From Chryseolinea sp. H1M3-3 (GTDB lineage Bacteria; Bacteroidota; Bacteroidia; Cytophagales; Cyclobacteriaceae), in the NCBI RefSeq assembly GCF_029360725.1, contig NZ_JARKMY010000010.1, positions 966,432 through 1,030,431 of the forward strand: a DNA stretch of 64,000 nucleotides. The letters are read 5' to 3'. The notes under the pieces are model-generated. The model did not search any database, was not told the origin of the DNA, and saw nothing but the letters and a program-made list of their open reading frames with translations. The position numbers and the translations under genes are program-made. How positions within the stretch are numbered: the stretch's first letter is position 1; each line of letters begins with the position of its first letter. Positions 18,231 through 26,158 of this stretch are shown here, piece after piece.

Positions 18231-19487
18231 GTGCCTGAACAACACGTACATCAGCTGGTCAGCCATCTTTTTCGCCATGAAGCGGGAAGGATGGCTGCAG
18301 TGTTGACACGCTTGCTGGGGTTTAATTCACTTAGCGCTGCTGAAGATCTTGTGCAAGACACCTTGCTGCAAGCCATGTCAACCTGGAAGATTAAGGGTAT
18401 TCCGGAGAATCCATCGGCATGGCTTTATACTGTGGCCAAACGAAAAGCGATAGATTTTATCAGGCAGCAAAAAATTCACGAACAACATCATACCGAAATT
18501 GGATTAGCGCTTAAGTCTGAATGGACGCTGTCACCCACCGTAAACCGGCTATTTCTTGACAATGAAATTGAAGACAGCCTGTTGCGAATGGTCTTTGCCT
18601 GTTGCCATCCCGCTATACCCTACGAATCACAGATAGCCCTAACGTTAAAAACACTTTGTGGATTAAGCATTGGAGAAATAGCCAATTGTTTTTTAACGAA
18701 TGACGAAACGATAACAAAGCGGCTGTATCGTGCGCGTGAAAAAATTCGTGAGGAAAATTTAACGCTTGAAACTCCTGCACCCGCCAAACTACCTGGTAGA
18801 ATGGATGCGGTATTGCATTCACTTTATCTATTGTTTAATGAAGGGTATAATTCCTCTCATTCGGATCATGTCATTCGCCAGGATTTATGCCTGGAGGCAA
18901 TGCGATTATGCCTGCTGCTCGTACAGAATAAGATAACAAATACGCCAAAGGTGAACGCGTTATTATCGTTAATGTGTTTTCAGGCTTCGCGCGAAGAATC
19001 TCGGATAAGTGTGGACGGTTCAATTATTTTATTAAAGGATCAGGATCGAAGCCGTTGGCATCAACCATTAATTGAAAAAGGTAAATATTTCCTCGAGCAA
19101 GCTGCAGAGGGCGAAGATTTCTCAGAATATCATATTGAAGCGGCAATTGCAGGTTGCCATCTAAAGGCACAAACTTTTCAAGAGACAGATTGGGAGCAAA
19201 TTTTTCAACTTTATTCTGCTTTGGCTCAATTAAAGCCAAGCCCTGTTGTAGAATTGAATAAAGCTATCGCATTGGGTTACGCAAGATCCGCAACGGATGG
19301 CCTGACTGCACTTCAAAAAATAAGCGCCTTGCAGGATCATTATCTCCTTCATGCCGCCATTGGAGATTTTCAATTTACCCTTCAGAATTTCGAAGAAGCA
19401 CGCAAGTGTTACATGAAAGCAATTACCTTAACACATTCCAACGCGGAGAAAAAATTATTAGAGCAAAAAGTCCTAACCTGCGGATAA
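18231..19487 (+). CDS. ECF sigma factor of the ECF42 type with C-terminal TPR-like region
   Basis: The 418-residue protein is much longer than a plain ECF factor. Residues about 10-80 form sigma region 2 (AAEDLVQDTLLQAMSTW; WLYTVAKRKAIDFIRQ), residues 110-170 form sigma region 4 (LTLKTLCGLSIGEIANCFLT), and residues 180-418 form the DUF6596/TPR-like extension (LYLLFNEGYNSS; LNKAIALGYA). This is the layout of the ECF42 group, which lacks a membrane anti-sigma factor; the C-terminal part is thought to control activity. The start is GTG (18231). It follows a YCII/DGPF gene, the usual partner. Confidence 0.92.
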   Translation: MPEQHVHQLVSHLFRHEAGRMAAVLTRLLGFNSLSAAEDLVQDTLLQAMSTWKIKGIPENPSAWLYTVAKRKAIDFIRQQKIHEQHHTEIGLALKSEWTLSPTVNRLFLDNEIEDSLLRMVFACCHPAIPYESQIALTLKTLCGLSIGEIANCFLTNDETITKRLYRAREKIREENLTLETPAPAKLPGRMDAVLHSLYLLFNEGYNSSHSDHVIRQDLCLEAMRLCLLLVQNKITNTPKVNALLSLMCFQASREESRISVDGSIILLKDQDRSRWHQPLIEKGKYFLEQAAEGEDFSEYHIEAAIAGCHLKAQTFQETDWEQIFQLYSALAQLKPSPVVELNKAIALGYARSATDGLTALQKISALQDHYLLHAAIGDFQFTLQNFEEARKCYMKAITLTHSNAEKKLLEQKVLTCG

Positions 19488-19552
19488 ATTTAAATAGCAA
19501 CATCGATTGACAAATCGGCATTATTCAATTGAGCACAATTTTTTTCCTGGAG

Positions 19553-19927
19553 CTAAGAACTTTTTTTTAGCACAATCCAACCAAGAAAACATCCTAAGGT
19601 ATCTGCTACGATATCAAAAATGTCAAACGATCGATGAGGAATAAAGTCCCTTTGGATAAATTCAATTGCTATCCCATAAACGATAAATGCTAAGGTAATG
19701 AACAGGCTAGCACGCAGTTTATTTTGTGCCCGGTGTTGTACCGGCAAACACCAGAGCACGACCAGCATGAAAAAAAGGCCCACATGAATTATTTTATCTA
19801 GTTGCAGATTCTCGAGCCAACCCGCTTGAGGGAATTCTTCACCGGGTAAGCAAAAAAGGAGCGTAGCTACGACAAGTCCAAATGCAGCAGGCCAAAACGA
19901 TTTGATCTGAATTTTTAAAAATTTCAT
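19553..19927 (-). CDS. VanZ-like membrane protein
   Basis: The 124-residue product has four hydrophobic segments and the VanZ-like pattern LDKIIHVGLFFMLVVLW, then GIAIEFIQRDFIPHRSFDIFDIVADTLGCFLG, of which the ExxQ and RxxDxxDxxxNxxG-type elements are characteristic. Function of chromosomal VanZ-like proteins in Bacteroidota is unclear. Its ATG overlaps the stop of pnuC by 4 bases, so it is translated from the same message. Confidence 0.85.
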   Translation of the reverse strand: MKFLKIQIKSFWPAAFGLVVATLLFCLPGEEFPQAGWLENLQLDKIIHVGLFFMLVVLWCLPVQHRAQNKLRASLFITLAFIVYGIAIEFIQRDFIPHRSFDIFDIVADTLGCFLGWIVLKKSS

Positions 19928-20577
19928 TGTTGTGATTTATATTCCTTTGTCCAGTTCCATAGACCAAAGGAAGCCAGGAAACAAAAAATTAAATATTCTG
20001 CAGCAACAAACTTAATGCCTTTAGCGAAATAAAGATAGGTTGCAACGGCATCTATAATAATCCAAATAATCCAACATTCTACTTTCTTTTGGATCATCAA
20101 AAACGTGGTAATAATGCTCATTACTGTTACGAATGAATCTGCATATGGGAAGGCACTCGGCAAGCTAAAAACTGTCGGAAAAAATTCATGCAGGTTTTTT
20201 GCAAACGAACCAAAGAGGTAGGTTCCTGCTAATCCGATCAGCACGAGGAATAAAAATTGTCTTCTGTCCATTAAACTCACCTTCAATTCTTTTTTTCTAT
20301 CCTCTTCACCAATCTTAGGGTGAGCCCATCGCCACCACCCTAACAGGTTAGTCACCAGAAAAAACACTTGCAAAAACATGTCGGGGTAAAGCTGAACCTG
20401 GTAAAAGAGAAAAAAGAATAGAACGACATTGATAATTCCGATCGGCCAGCTCAAAATATTATTTTTTGCAGAAAGCCACACAGCAACACCGCCTGCTAAA
20501 GTCCCAAAAAACTCCAGGTAACTCATGGGGTAACCAAGTGCACTGAAAAATATATTTTCTATATCGAAGAATCGCAT
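19924..20577 (-). CDS. pnuC: PnuC-type nicotinamide riboside (or thiamine) transporter
   Basis: The 217-residue membrane protein of about seven segments fits the PnuC family of facilitators for nicotinamide riboside: EFFGTLAGGVAVWLSAKNN, SWPIGIINVVLFFFLFYQ and NLLGWWRW are conserved stretches. A related subfamily in Bacteroidota, PnuT, carries thiamine, and the two are hard to separate by eye. Without an adjacent NadR-type kinase or thiamine kinase the ligand is not fixed. It overlaps the VanZ-like gene by 4 bases. A link to NAD supply is possible, as kynurenine pathway genes begin 0.8 kb away, but that is inference. Confidence 0.85.
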   Translation of the reverse strand: MRFFDIENIFFSALGYPMSYLEFFGTLAGGVAVWLSAKNNILSWPIGIINVVLFFFLFYQVQLYPDMFLQVFFLVTNLLGWWRWAHPKIGEEDRKKELKVSLMDRRQFLFLVLIGLAGTYLFGSFAKNLHEFFPTVFSLPSAFPYADSFVTVMSIITTFLMIQKKVECWIIWIIIDAVATYLYFAKGIKFVAAEYLIFCFLASFGLWNWTKEYKSQQ

Positions 20578-20602
20578 GCGTTATCCGTAATCTGCGTTTT
20601 CG

Positions 20603-20610
20603 TAACTTTG
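20603..20610 (+). promoter_or_regulatory. Candidate -7 promoter box TAACTTTG
   Basis: TAACTTTG matches the Bacteroidota -7 consensus TAnnTTTG and ends 20 bases before a GTG that opens a signal-peptide coding frame (20631). No convincing -33 element is seen. The position supports 20631 as the original start of the frameshifted gene downstream. Confidence 0.35.
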
Positions 20611-20630
20611 TTTGTTTAAATGCTAAGGTT

Positions 20631-21382
20631 GTGATAAAATATTTTGTTGCCACACTGCTCATATTCTTTTCTTTCAATTTACTGGCTCAAAAAAAGAAAA
20701 AGCAGGAATCCAATTTCATTAACGATAGGTCGGAGTGGTACGAAGGAGTATTATGCTGACAGGTGGAGAAGAACTTAAAGGTCTTGTGAAATATGACAAC
20801 AAAAATGGCGTCTTGTCTTTTCAAGACGGTTCCGATTCCAGAGTTTTTACAGCTGTGAGGATAGTAGCTTTTGAGTTTTTCGATGAAAGCCTCATGATAC
20901 AACGTGTGTTCTATTCCTTTGATTATGAAGATCCTCAAACGAATGTTGAACGCCCTCTTTTTTTTGAGGTTTTGAAACAGTATAAAACATTCGCCGTTCT
21001 TTCAAAAGCTGATCAAATTGATTTAGAAGAAAGGACCGATTATGTAGGAGGTAATTCAGTTGCAGGAGCACCTTCACCGATGTATTCAACCCGAACGGTG
21101 ATATCTCAAACGGAAACGATCTATCTCATGAAGTCCACCGGAGAAATTAAACCATATTTTAAAATCATTAAAGAAGAGGATGGCGAAAAGCCTTTCGTTT
21201 TTTTTGGTACTGATACGGAAACTAAAAATAAGATGATTGATCGGGATCTTCTGGAAGAATTCATTTCGCCTGTCGAGCATGAAAAACTGAGGCAATATGC
21301 GCTTGCCCATGACTTGAAGTTTAGAAAAAAGGCGGATTTTTTGAAAATACTTGACTACTACGATCAGATTGTTGAGAAGTAG
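20631..21382 (+). pseudogene. Secreted protein of unknown function, interrupted by a frameshift near 20748
   Basis: A frame from GTG 20631 encodes a clear signal peptide (IKYFVATLLIFFSFNLLAQ) and about 20 mature residues ending SEWYEGVLC, then stops at 20757-20759. The remaining protein (about 210 residues) continues in another frame from about 20735. One missing base in GAAGGAGTATTATG would rejoin them: adding an A gives WYEGSIMLTGGEELKGLV, a smooth run into the downstream frame. The C-terminal part is soluble, beta-rich at first and lysine-rich at the end; no domain is recognised. An internal ATG at 20753 could give a cytoplasmic product, but with no signal. Either a genuine recent mutation or a sequencing error is possible. 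Confidence 0.75.
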
Positions 21383-21386
21383 TTGA

Positions 21387-22832
21387 TTAAAGCCGTATGC
21401 AAATATTTTTCGTGTCAGTAAAAAATTTCAGCGCATCCCATCCTCCTTCTCTACCGACACCCGATTGTTTCATTCCTCCAAAAGGGGTTCTCAAATCGCG
21501 GAAAAGCCAACAATTAACCCAGATAATTCCGCTTTTGACTTCGGCTGATACACGATGAGCCCGTTTTAAATTTTCTGTCCAGAGTGTTGCTGATAAACCA
21601 TAGGGCGTACTGTTGGCCAAGCGAATCGCCTCTTCTTCCGTTTCAAACGGCATTACGGTTACAACCGGTCCGAAGATCTCTTCCTGATTCGTCGTGCATC
21701 GATGATCCAAGCCGGCAATCACGGTTGGCTCCACAAAGTAACCACCTTCACACCTTCCAGGCACTTTAACCTGTGTTCCACCGGTAAGAATTTTTCCACC
21801 CTCTTGCTTGGCCAATTCGATATACCCCAACACTTTGTTCAAATGTGACTGAGATATCAGCGCTCCCAGGTTCGTCGAAGGCTCTAACGGATCGCCTACT
21901 GATAATTTCTCTACCTGCTTCACGAATTCACTTACAAACTTGTCGTATAAAATGCGCTCAACAAAAATCCGTGATCCGCACAAACAAATTTCTCCTTGAT
22001 TTGAAAATGACGATTGAATAGACGTAGCAACCGCTTGGTCAAAATTGCAGTCCGCAAAAATAATGTTCGGATTTTTACCGCCGAGTTCAAGGGAAATTTT
22101 TTTAAACATGGGTGCGGCAATAGATGCAATCTTCTTTCCTGTCACCGTGCCTCCCGTAAAAGAAATGGCCTTTACTTCAGGATGCTCGACGAGCGCCTGA
22201 CCAGCCTTGGAACCTAAACCATGCACAACATTCAGCACCCCTTTGGGAAGACCTGCTTCGATGCATAATTTTGAAAACAAGTAGGCTGTCATAGGAGAAA
22301 GTTCCGACGGTTTGGCCACAACGGTACAGCCAGCTGCTAATGCAGGTGCGATTTTCCAGGTAAATAAATATAGTGGAAGATTCCAGGGAGAAATACACCC
22401 CGCTACTCCCAATGGAGTTTGCAAGGTGTAGTTGATTGCTTCTTTCCCAGTGATGTTAGCATCAGACGAAAAATGAATTGCGCCACTCGCAAAAAATCGC
22501 AGATTGGCTGAGGCCCGTGGAATATCCAATGACTTTGCCAGGCTTACAGGTTTACCATTGTCGATACTTTCGGCAAGGGCAAAGGCGTCGAGATCACGGT
22601 CGATTAAATCAGCGATGCGTTGAAGAATGGCCGAACGTTTTTCAACAGCAAGGGAAGACCACGCGGCGAAAGCCTTATCCGCCACGGCTACCGCCTTCCT
22701 GATATCCCTTTCATCAGAATCTGGTAATAAACTATAAACTAATCCCGTAGATGGATCGTAGTTATCCATATACTCCTTCGACTCGGGTGCTATTAATTCA
22801 CCACCGATGTAGTTAAGAATGCGTTCCATCAT
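21387..22832 (-). CDS. Aldehyde dehydrogenase, probably 2-aminomuconate semialdehyde dehydrogenase
   Basis: The 481-residue protein is an NAD(P)-dependent aldehyde dehydrogenase with general base Glu249 (SLELGGKNP) and catalytic Cys283 in NQGEICLCGSRIFVE. That last stretch is close to the form seen in 2-aminomuconate/2-hydroxymuconate semialdehyde dehydrogenases (ALDH8A1 type). The adjacent kynurenine genes make oxidation of 2-aminomuconate 6-semialdehyde the best guess. The ATG (22832-22830) overlaps the SDR stop codon by one base (TGATG), so the two are translationally coupled; a GTG one codon earlier is a less likely start. Confidence 0.85.
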   Translation of the reverse strand: MMERILNYIGGELIAPESKEYMDNYDPSTGLVYSLLPDSDERDIRKAVAVADKAFAAWSSLAVEKRSAILQRIADLIDRDLDAFALAESIDNGKPVSLAKSLDIPRASANLRFFASGAIHFSSDANITGKEAINYTLQTPLGVAGCISPWNLPLYLFTWKIAPALAAGCTVVAKPSELSPMTAYLFSKLCIEAGLPKGVLNVVHGLGSKAGQALVEHPEVKAISFTGGTVTGKKIASIAAPMFKKISLELGGKNPNIIFADCNFDQAVATSIQSSFSNQGEICLCGSRIFVERILYDKFVSEFVKQVEKLSVGDPLEPSTNLGALISQSHLNKVLGYIELAKQEGGKILTGGTQVKVPGRCEGGYFVEPTVIAGLDHRCTTNQEEIFGPVVTVMPFETEEEAIRLANSTPYGLSATLWTENLKRAHRVSAEVKSGIIWVNCWLFRDLRTPFGGMKQSGVGREGGWDALKFFTDTKNICIRL

Positions 22833-23617
22833 CACAAGCTTTTTGTCCTGCCGCCATCCACAGGTACGTTAATTCCATTGATGTAACCCGCCGCAGGCGA
22901 CGCAAGGAATGCCACCGCTGCTGCTACCTCATTAGGCTCGGAAATCCTCCCCGCGGGAATTTCTGCTATCATTTCGTTTTTTAATTCTTCAAAACTACTA
23001 CCGGTGCTCTCGGCTTTTTGCTGTAGGACGGACTGAAGACGTTGTGTCATGGTGGCTCCAGGCAATACGTTGTTCACGGTTATTCCAAACGGCGCTAACT
23101 CCACAGAAAGTGTTTTGGACCAATTGGCCACTGCTCCTCGAATGGTATTTGACACTCCTAACCCCGTGATGGGCGTTTTAACAGAAGTTGATATAATGTT
23201 GATGATCCGACCATATTTTTGATCTTTCATTCCGCCTACCACTGCTTGAACCAAAATTTGATTACAAATCAGATGGCTCTTAAATGCCTTCAAATAGTCC
23301 TCAATCGAAGCATCAATGGCTAAACCCGCGGGGGGTCCGCCTGTATTGTTCACCAGAATTTGGATTACATTTCTTTCGCTGAACTCTTCGACAACGCCCT
23401 TTAATCCGTCTGGTTTTTCAAAATCTGCGACTAAGAAATTATGGCGTTGCTTTGGCGATGTCGGCAGTTCTTGGATCACAGATTGAAGCTTGGATTCATT
23501 TCGCGCTATTAATGTCACGCTAGCGCCAAGCAATGCAAGTTCAATGGCGGAGGCTTTTCCTATACCCTGCGTGCTTCCACAAACGATAGCTCGTTTCCCT
23601 TCAAGATTCAAATCCAT
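22832..23617 (-). CDS. SDR family protein lacking the YxxxK motif
   Basis: The 261-residue protein has the Rossmann start VCGSTQGIGKASA (residues 11-23), the NNTGGPPAG variant of the NNAG motif and a normal C-terminal VDGGR. The catalytic YxxxK is absent: after the usual serine region (INIISTS) the sequence reads GLGVSNTIRGAVANWSK, where an Asn/Arg pair stands in place of Tyr/Lys. A subgroup of SDR proteins with NNTGGPP and this change exists, so it is likely a family trait and not a mutation. It is coupled to the aldehyde dehydrogenase and lies in the kynurenine gene cluster, but no known step of that pathway needs an SDR. Confidence 0.85.
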   Translation of the reverse strand: MDLNLEGKRAIVCGSTQGIGKASAIELALLGASVTLIARNESKLQSVIQELPTSPKQRHNFLVADFEKPDGLKGVVEEFSERNVIQILVNNTGGPPAGLAIDASIEDYLKAFKSHLICNQILVQAVVGGMKDQKYGRIINIISTSVKTPITGLGVSNTIRGAVANWSKTLSVELAPFGITVNNVLPGATMTQRLQSVLQQKAESTGSSFEELKNEMIAEIPAGRISEPNEVAAAVAFLASPAAGYINGINVPVDGGRTKSL

Positions 23618-23740
23618 AGTTAAGTCTTATTCCTAATACAAATCTTTAGTAATTTTAGCGAAATAAATTCAACTCACTTTCTATTGACAACAAATTAGTC
23701 GCGTTGAATATCGGGGATATACATTGAAACAACTTATACC

Positions 23741-24271
23741 ATGGCAATCCGAAGACCTTTTAATTTAAAGCAGTGGATCAATGACAATCGGGATTTGCTT
23801 AAGCCGCCGGTGGGTAACAAAAATTTGTACGCCGATGCTGGCGATTACATCGTCATGATTGTTGGCGGGCCGAATGCAAGAAAAGATTATCACTACAATG
23901 AGACCGAAGAATTATTTTATCAGCTTGAAGGAGATATTAATGTTCGCATACAAGAAGACGGACGGCCTGTAGACATTCCGATTAAAGAAGGGGAAATGTT
24001 TTTGTTGCCTTCAAACACACCACATCGTCCGGAGAGGCCTGCTGGCACGGTAGGTCTCGTGATTGAATGTAAACGCGAAGATGAGAATATGCTCGATGGA
24101 TTAATTTGGTATTGCGACAACTGCAACAACAAACTTCATGAGTATCGGTTTCACCTGGAAAATATTGAAAAAGATTTTCTTCCACGATTCAGAGAGTTTT
24201 ATGGCTCCAAAGAGCTGCGCACATGCAAAAAGTGTGGTACGGTAATGGAAACGGATCCAAGATTTGTTTAA
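23741..24271 (+). CDS. nbaC: 3-hydroxyanthranilate 3,4-dioxygenase
   Basis: This cupin-type non-haem iron enzyme opens 3-hydroxyanthranilate to 2-amino-3-carboxymuconate semialdehyde. The 176-residue protein has the iron ligands His51, Glu57 (YHYNETEELFYQLEGD) and His95 (SNTPHRPERP). It also has the second, rubredoxin-like metal site of the bacterial enzymes: Cys125/Cys128 (WYCDNCNN) and Cys162/Cys165 (TCKKCG). All positions agree with the characterised bacterial enzyme family. It diverges from the SDR gene across 123 bases and starts the plus-strand half of the kynurenine cluster. Confidence 0.96.
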   Translation: MAIRRPFNLKQWINDNRDLLKPPVGNKNLYADAGDYIVMIVGGPNARKDYHYNETEELFYQLEGDINVRIQEDGRPVDIPIKEGEMFLLPSNTPHRPERPAGTVGLVIECKREDENMLDGLIWYCDNCNNKLHEYRFHLENIEKDFLPRFREFYGSKELRTCKKCGTVMETDPRFV

Positions 24272-24339
24272 GTAATATCAACACTTGCCTTATTCGTACC
24301 TTAATCTTTTAATCTTATCATCTTTCAATTTCAACAGGC

Positions 24340-24816
24340 ATGAAAGGTTTGGCGTACTATAGTTCACCCGTTGGAGAATTGATCATTGAGTCGGAAGGCG
24401 ATAAAATTACTACGGTGAATTTTTTGAAGGAGTCAAAGAAGGAACAATTTCCGAACGCCATCACGGATAACTGCATAACTGAGTTGGAGGAATATTTTTT
24501 TAAGGGGCGCAAATTTTTTACAATTGAATTAAACCCGCAGGGAACGGAATTTCAAAAAAAGGTGTGGAACGAATTATTGACCATTCCGTACGGGCAAACG
24601 ATATGCTATGAGGACCTGGCTATTCGAATCGGAAATATAAAGTCCATCCGTGCAGTAGGCCTTGCCAATGGACAAAATCCAATTGCGATTATTATTCCTT
24701 GTCACCGTGTCATTGGAAAGGGCGGCGAGCTTGTGGGATATGGTGGCGGTCTAGAGAATAAAGAGTGGTTGCTATATCATGAAGGTGCCTTGCACAGGCA
24801 GTTAACATTGTTCTGA
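24340..24816 (+). CDS. ogt: Methylated-DNA--protein-cysteine methyltransferase
   Basis: The enzyme repairs O6-alkylguanine by irreversible transfer of the alkyl group to its own cysteine. The 158-residue protein contains the active-site motif IIPCHRVIG with Cys121 and the DNA-recognition region RAVGLANGQNP just before it. This is the short Ogt/AGT form without an Ada domain. It is inserted between two kynurenine pathway genes on the same strand, with 68- and 34-base gaps, and may be carried on the same transcript although its function is unrelated. Confidence 0.95.
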   Translation: MKGLAYYSSPVGELIIESEGDKITTVNFLKESKKEQFPNAITDNCITELEEYFFKGRKFFTIELNPQGTEFQKKVWNELLTIPYGQTICYEDLAIRIGNIKSIRAVGLANGQNPIAIIIPCHRVIGKGGELVGYGGGLENKEWLLYHEGALHRQLTLF

Positions 24817-24850
24817 TTGAACGGTCACTACGATTTAAAAACGCGACAAT

Positions 24851-26122
24851 TTGAAAATAGCATTTGAAAACAATTTACGGTTCGCCAAAACTTTAGATCG
24901 CTCGGATCATCTTCAATCATATCGTTCAAAGTTCTTTATTCCTGAGATTAATGGTAAAAAATCGATTTACTTTTCCGGCAATTCACTAGGGCTTCAGCCA
25001 AAGACTACGGGGAAGTTCATCAATCAGGAACTTGCCGATTGGGCAAAGCTTGGTGTTGAAGGACATGAACATGCTGAACGACCTTGGCTCTATTACCACA
25101 AGTTATCCAAAAAAATTCTTGCGGAAATTGTAGGTGCAAAACCCACTGAAGTTGTAGCGATGAATCAGCTTACTGTGAATCTTCATTTGATGATGGTCAC
25201 TTTTTATCGACCAAATTCCAGTCGTTATAAGATTCTGACTGAAGCCGGTGCGTTTTCATCGGATCAATATGCTTTTGAATCGCAAATAAAATTTCATGGC
25301 TTAAACGCTGAAGATGCATTGATCGAATTAAAACCACGTGAAAATGAGTTCACACTCCGCACTGAAGATATTCTAACAGCCATAGAAGAAAATGCAAATG
25401 AAATAGCGTTGGTTATTTTCGGCGGTGTACAATACTACACCGGTCAATTTTTTGACCTCAAGAAAATTACCGAAGCAGGCCAAAAAGCGGGAGCGGTAGT
25501 TGGTTTCGACTTAGCGCACGCCGTCGGCAATGTAGACTTGCATCTCCACCATCATAATGTGGATTTCGCGGTTTGGTGCAGTTATAAATACTTGAATTCT
25601 GGACCGGGCGGAATTGCTGGCGTCTTCGTTCATGAAAGAAATTTTAAACAGACCGACCCACTGAGATTTGCGGGTTGGTGGGGTCATCAAGAGAGCGCAC
25701 GCTTTGAGATGAAGAAAGGATTTAAACCGATGGATGGAGCGGATGGATGGCAAGTCTCCAATGTACCCGTATTACAAGCGGCTGCGCATTTAGCTTCGTT
25801 GGAAATTTTTCATGCAGCTGGCATGAAAGCCTTGCGCAACAAAAGCATCGTTTTAACCGGATACCTGGAATTTTTATTAAAAGAAAATGATCCGCTGGAA
25901 AAATATTATAAAATCATTACTCCGTCTGGGGCAGCAGACAGAGGTTGCCAGTTATCGCTTTACATCAAGAGAAACGGGCAAAAGATTTTTACCGGACTAA
26001 CTAAAAAAGGTATATCGCTCGACTGGCGCGAGCCCAATGTTATCCGACTTGCACCCGTACCGTTGTACAATACTTTTGAGGAAGTATATAGATTTATGGA
26101 AATTTTTAAATCACTCTTTTAA
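24851..26122 (+). CDS. kynU: Kynureninase
   Basis: This PLP enzyme cleaves kynurenine or 3-hydroxykynurenine to (3-hydroxy)anthranilate and alanine. The 423-residue protein has the PLP lysine at Lys246 in WCSYKYLNSGPGG, the cofactor Asp220 in GFDLAHAVGN and the N-terminal FSGNSLGLQPK typical of the family. The start is TTG (24851); there is no earlier or near in-frame ATG and the N-terminus fits the family from there. It lies upstream of the kynurenine monooxygenase gene by 36 bases. Confidence 0.96.
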   Translation: MKIAFENNLRFAKTLDRSDHLQSYRSKFFIPEINGKKSIYFSGNSLGLQPKTTGKFINQELADWAKLGVEGHEHAERPWLYYHKLSKKILAEIVGAKPTEVVAMNQLTVNLHLMMVTFYRPNSSRYKILTEAGAFSSDQYAFESQIKFHGLNAEDALIELKPRENEFTLRTEDILTAIEENANEIALVIFGGVQYYTGQFFDLKKITEAGQKAGAVVGFDLAHAVGNVDLHLHHHNVDFAVWCSYKYLNSGPGGIAGVFVHERNFKQTDPLRFAGWWGHQESARFEMKKGFKPMDGADGWQVSNVPVLQAAAHLASLEIFHAAGMKALRNKSIVLTGYLEFLLKENDPLEKYYKIITPSGAADRGCQLSLYIKRNGQKIFTGLTKKGISLDWREPNVIRLAPVPLYNTFEEVYRFMEIFKSLF

Positions 26123-26158
26123 GTGAATCGATAATTGACTTAAGTAACTAAAAAATTC

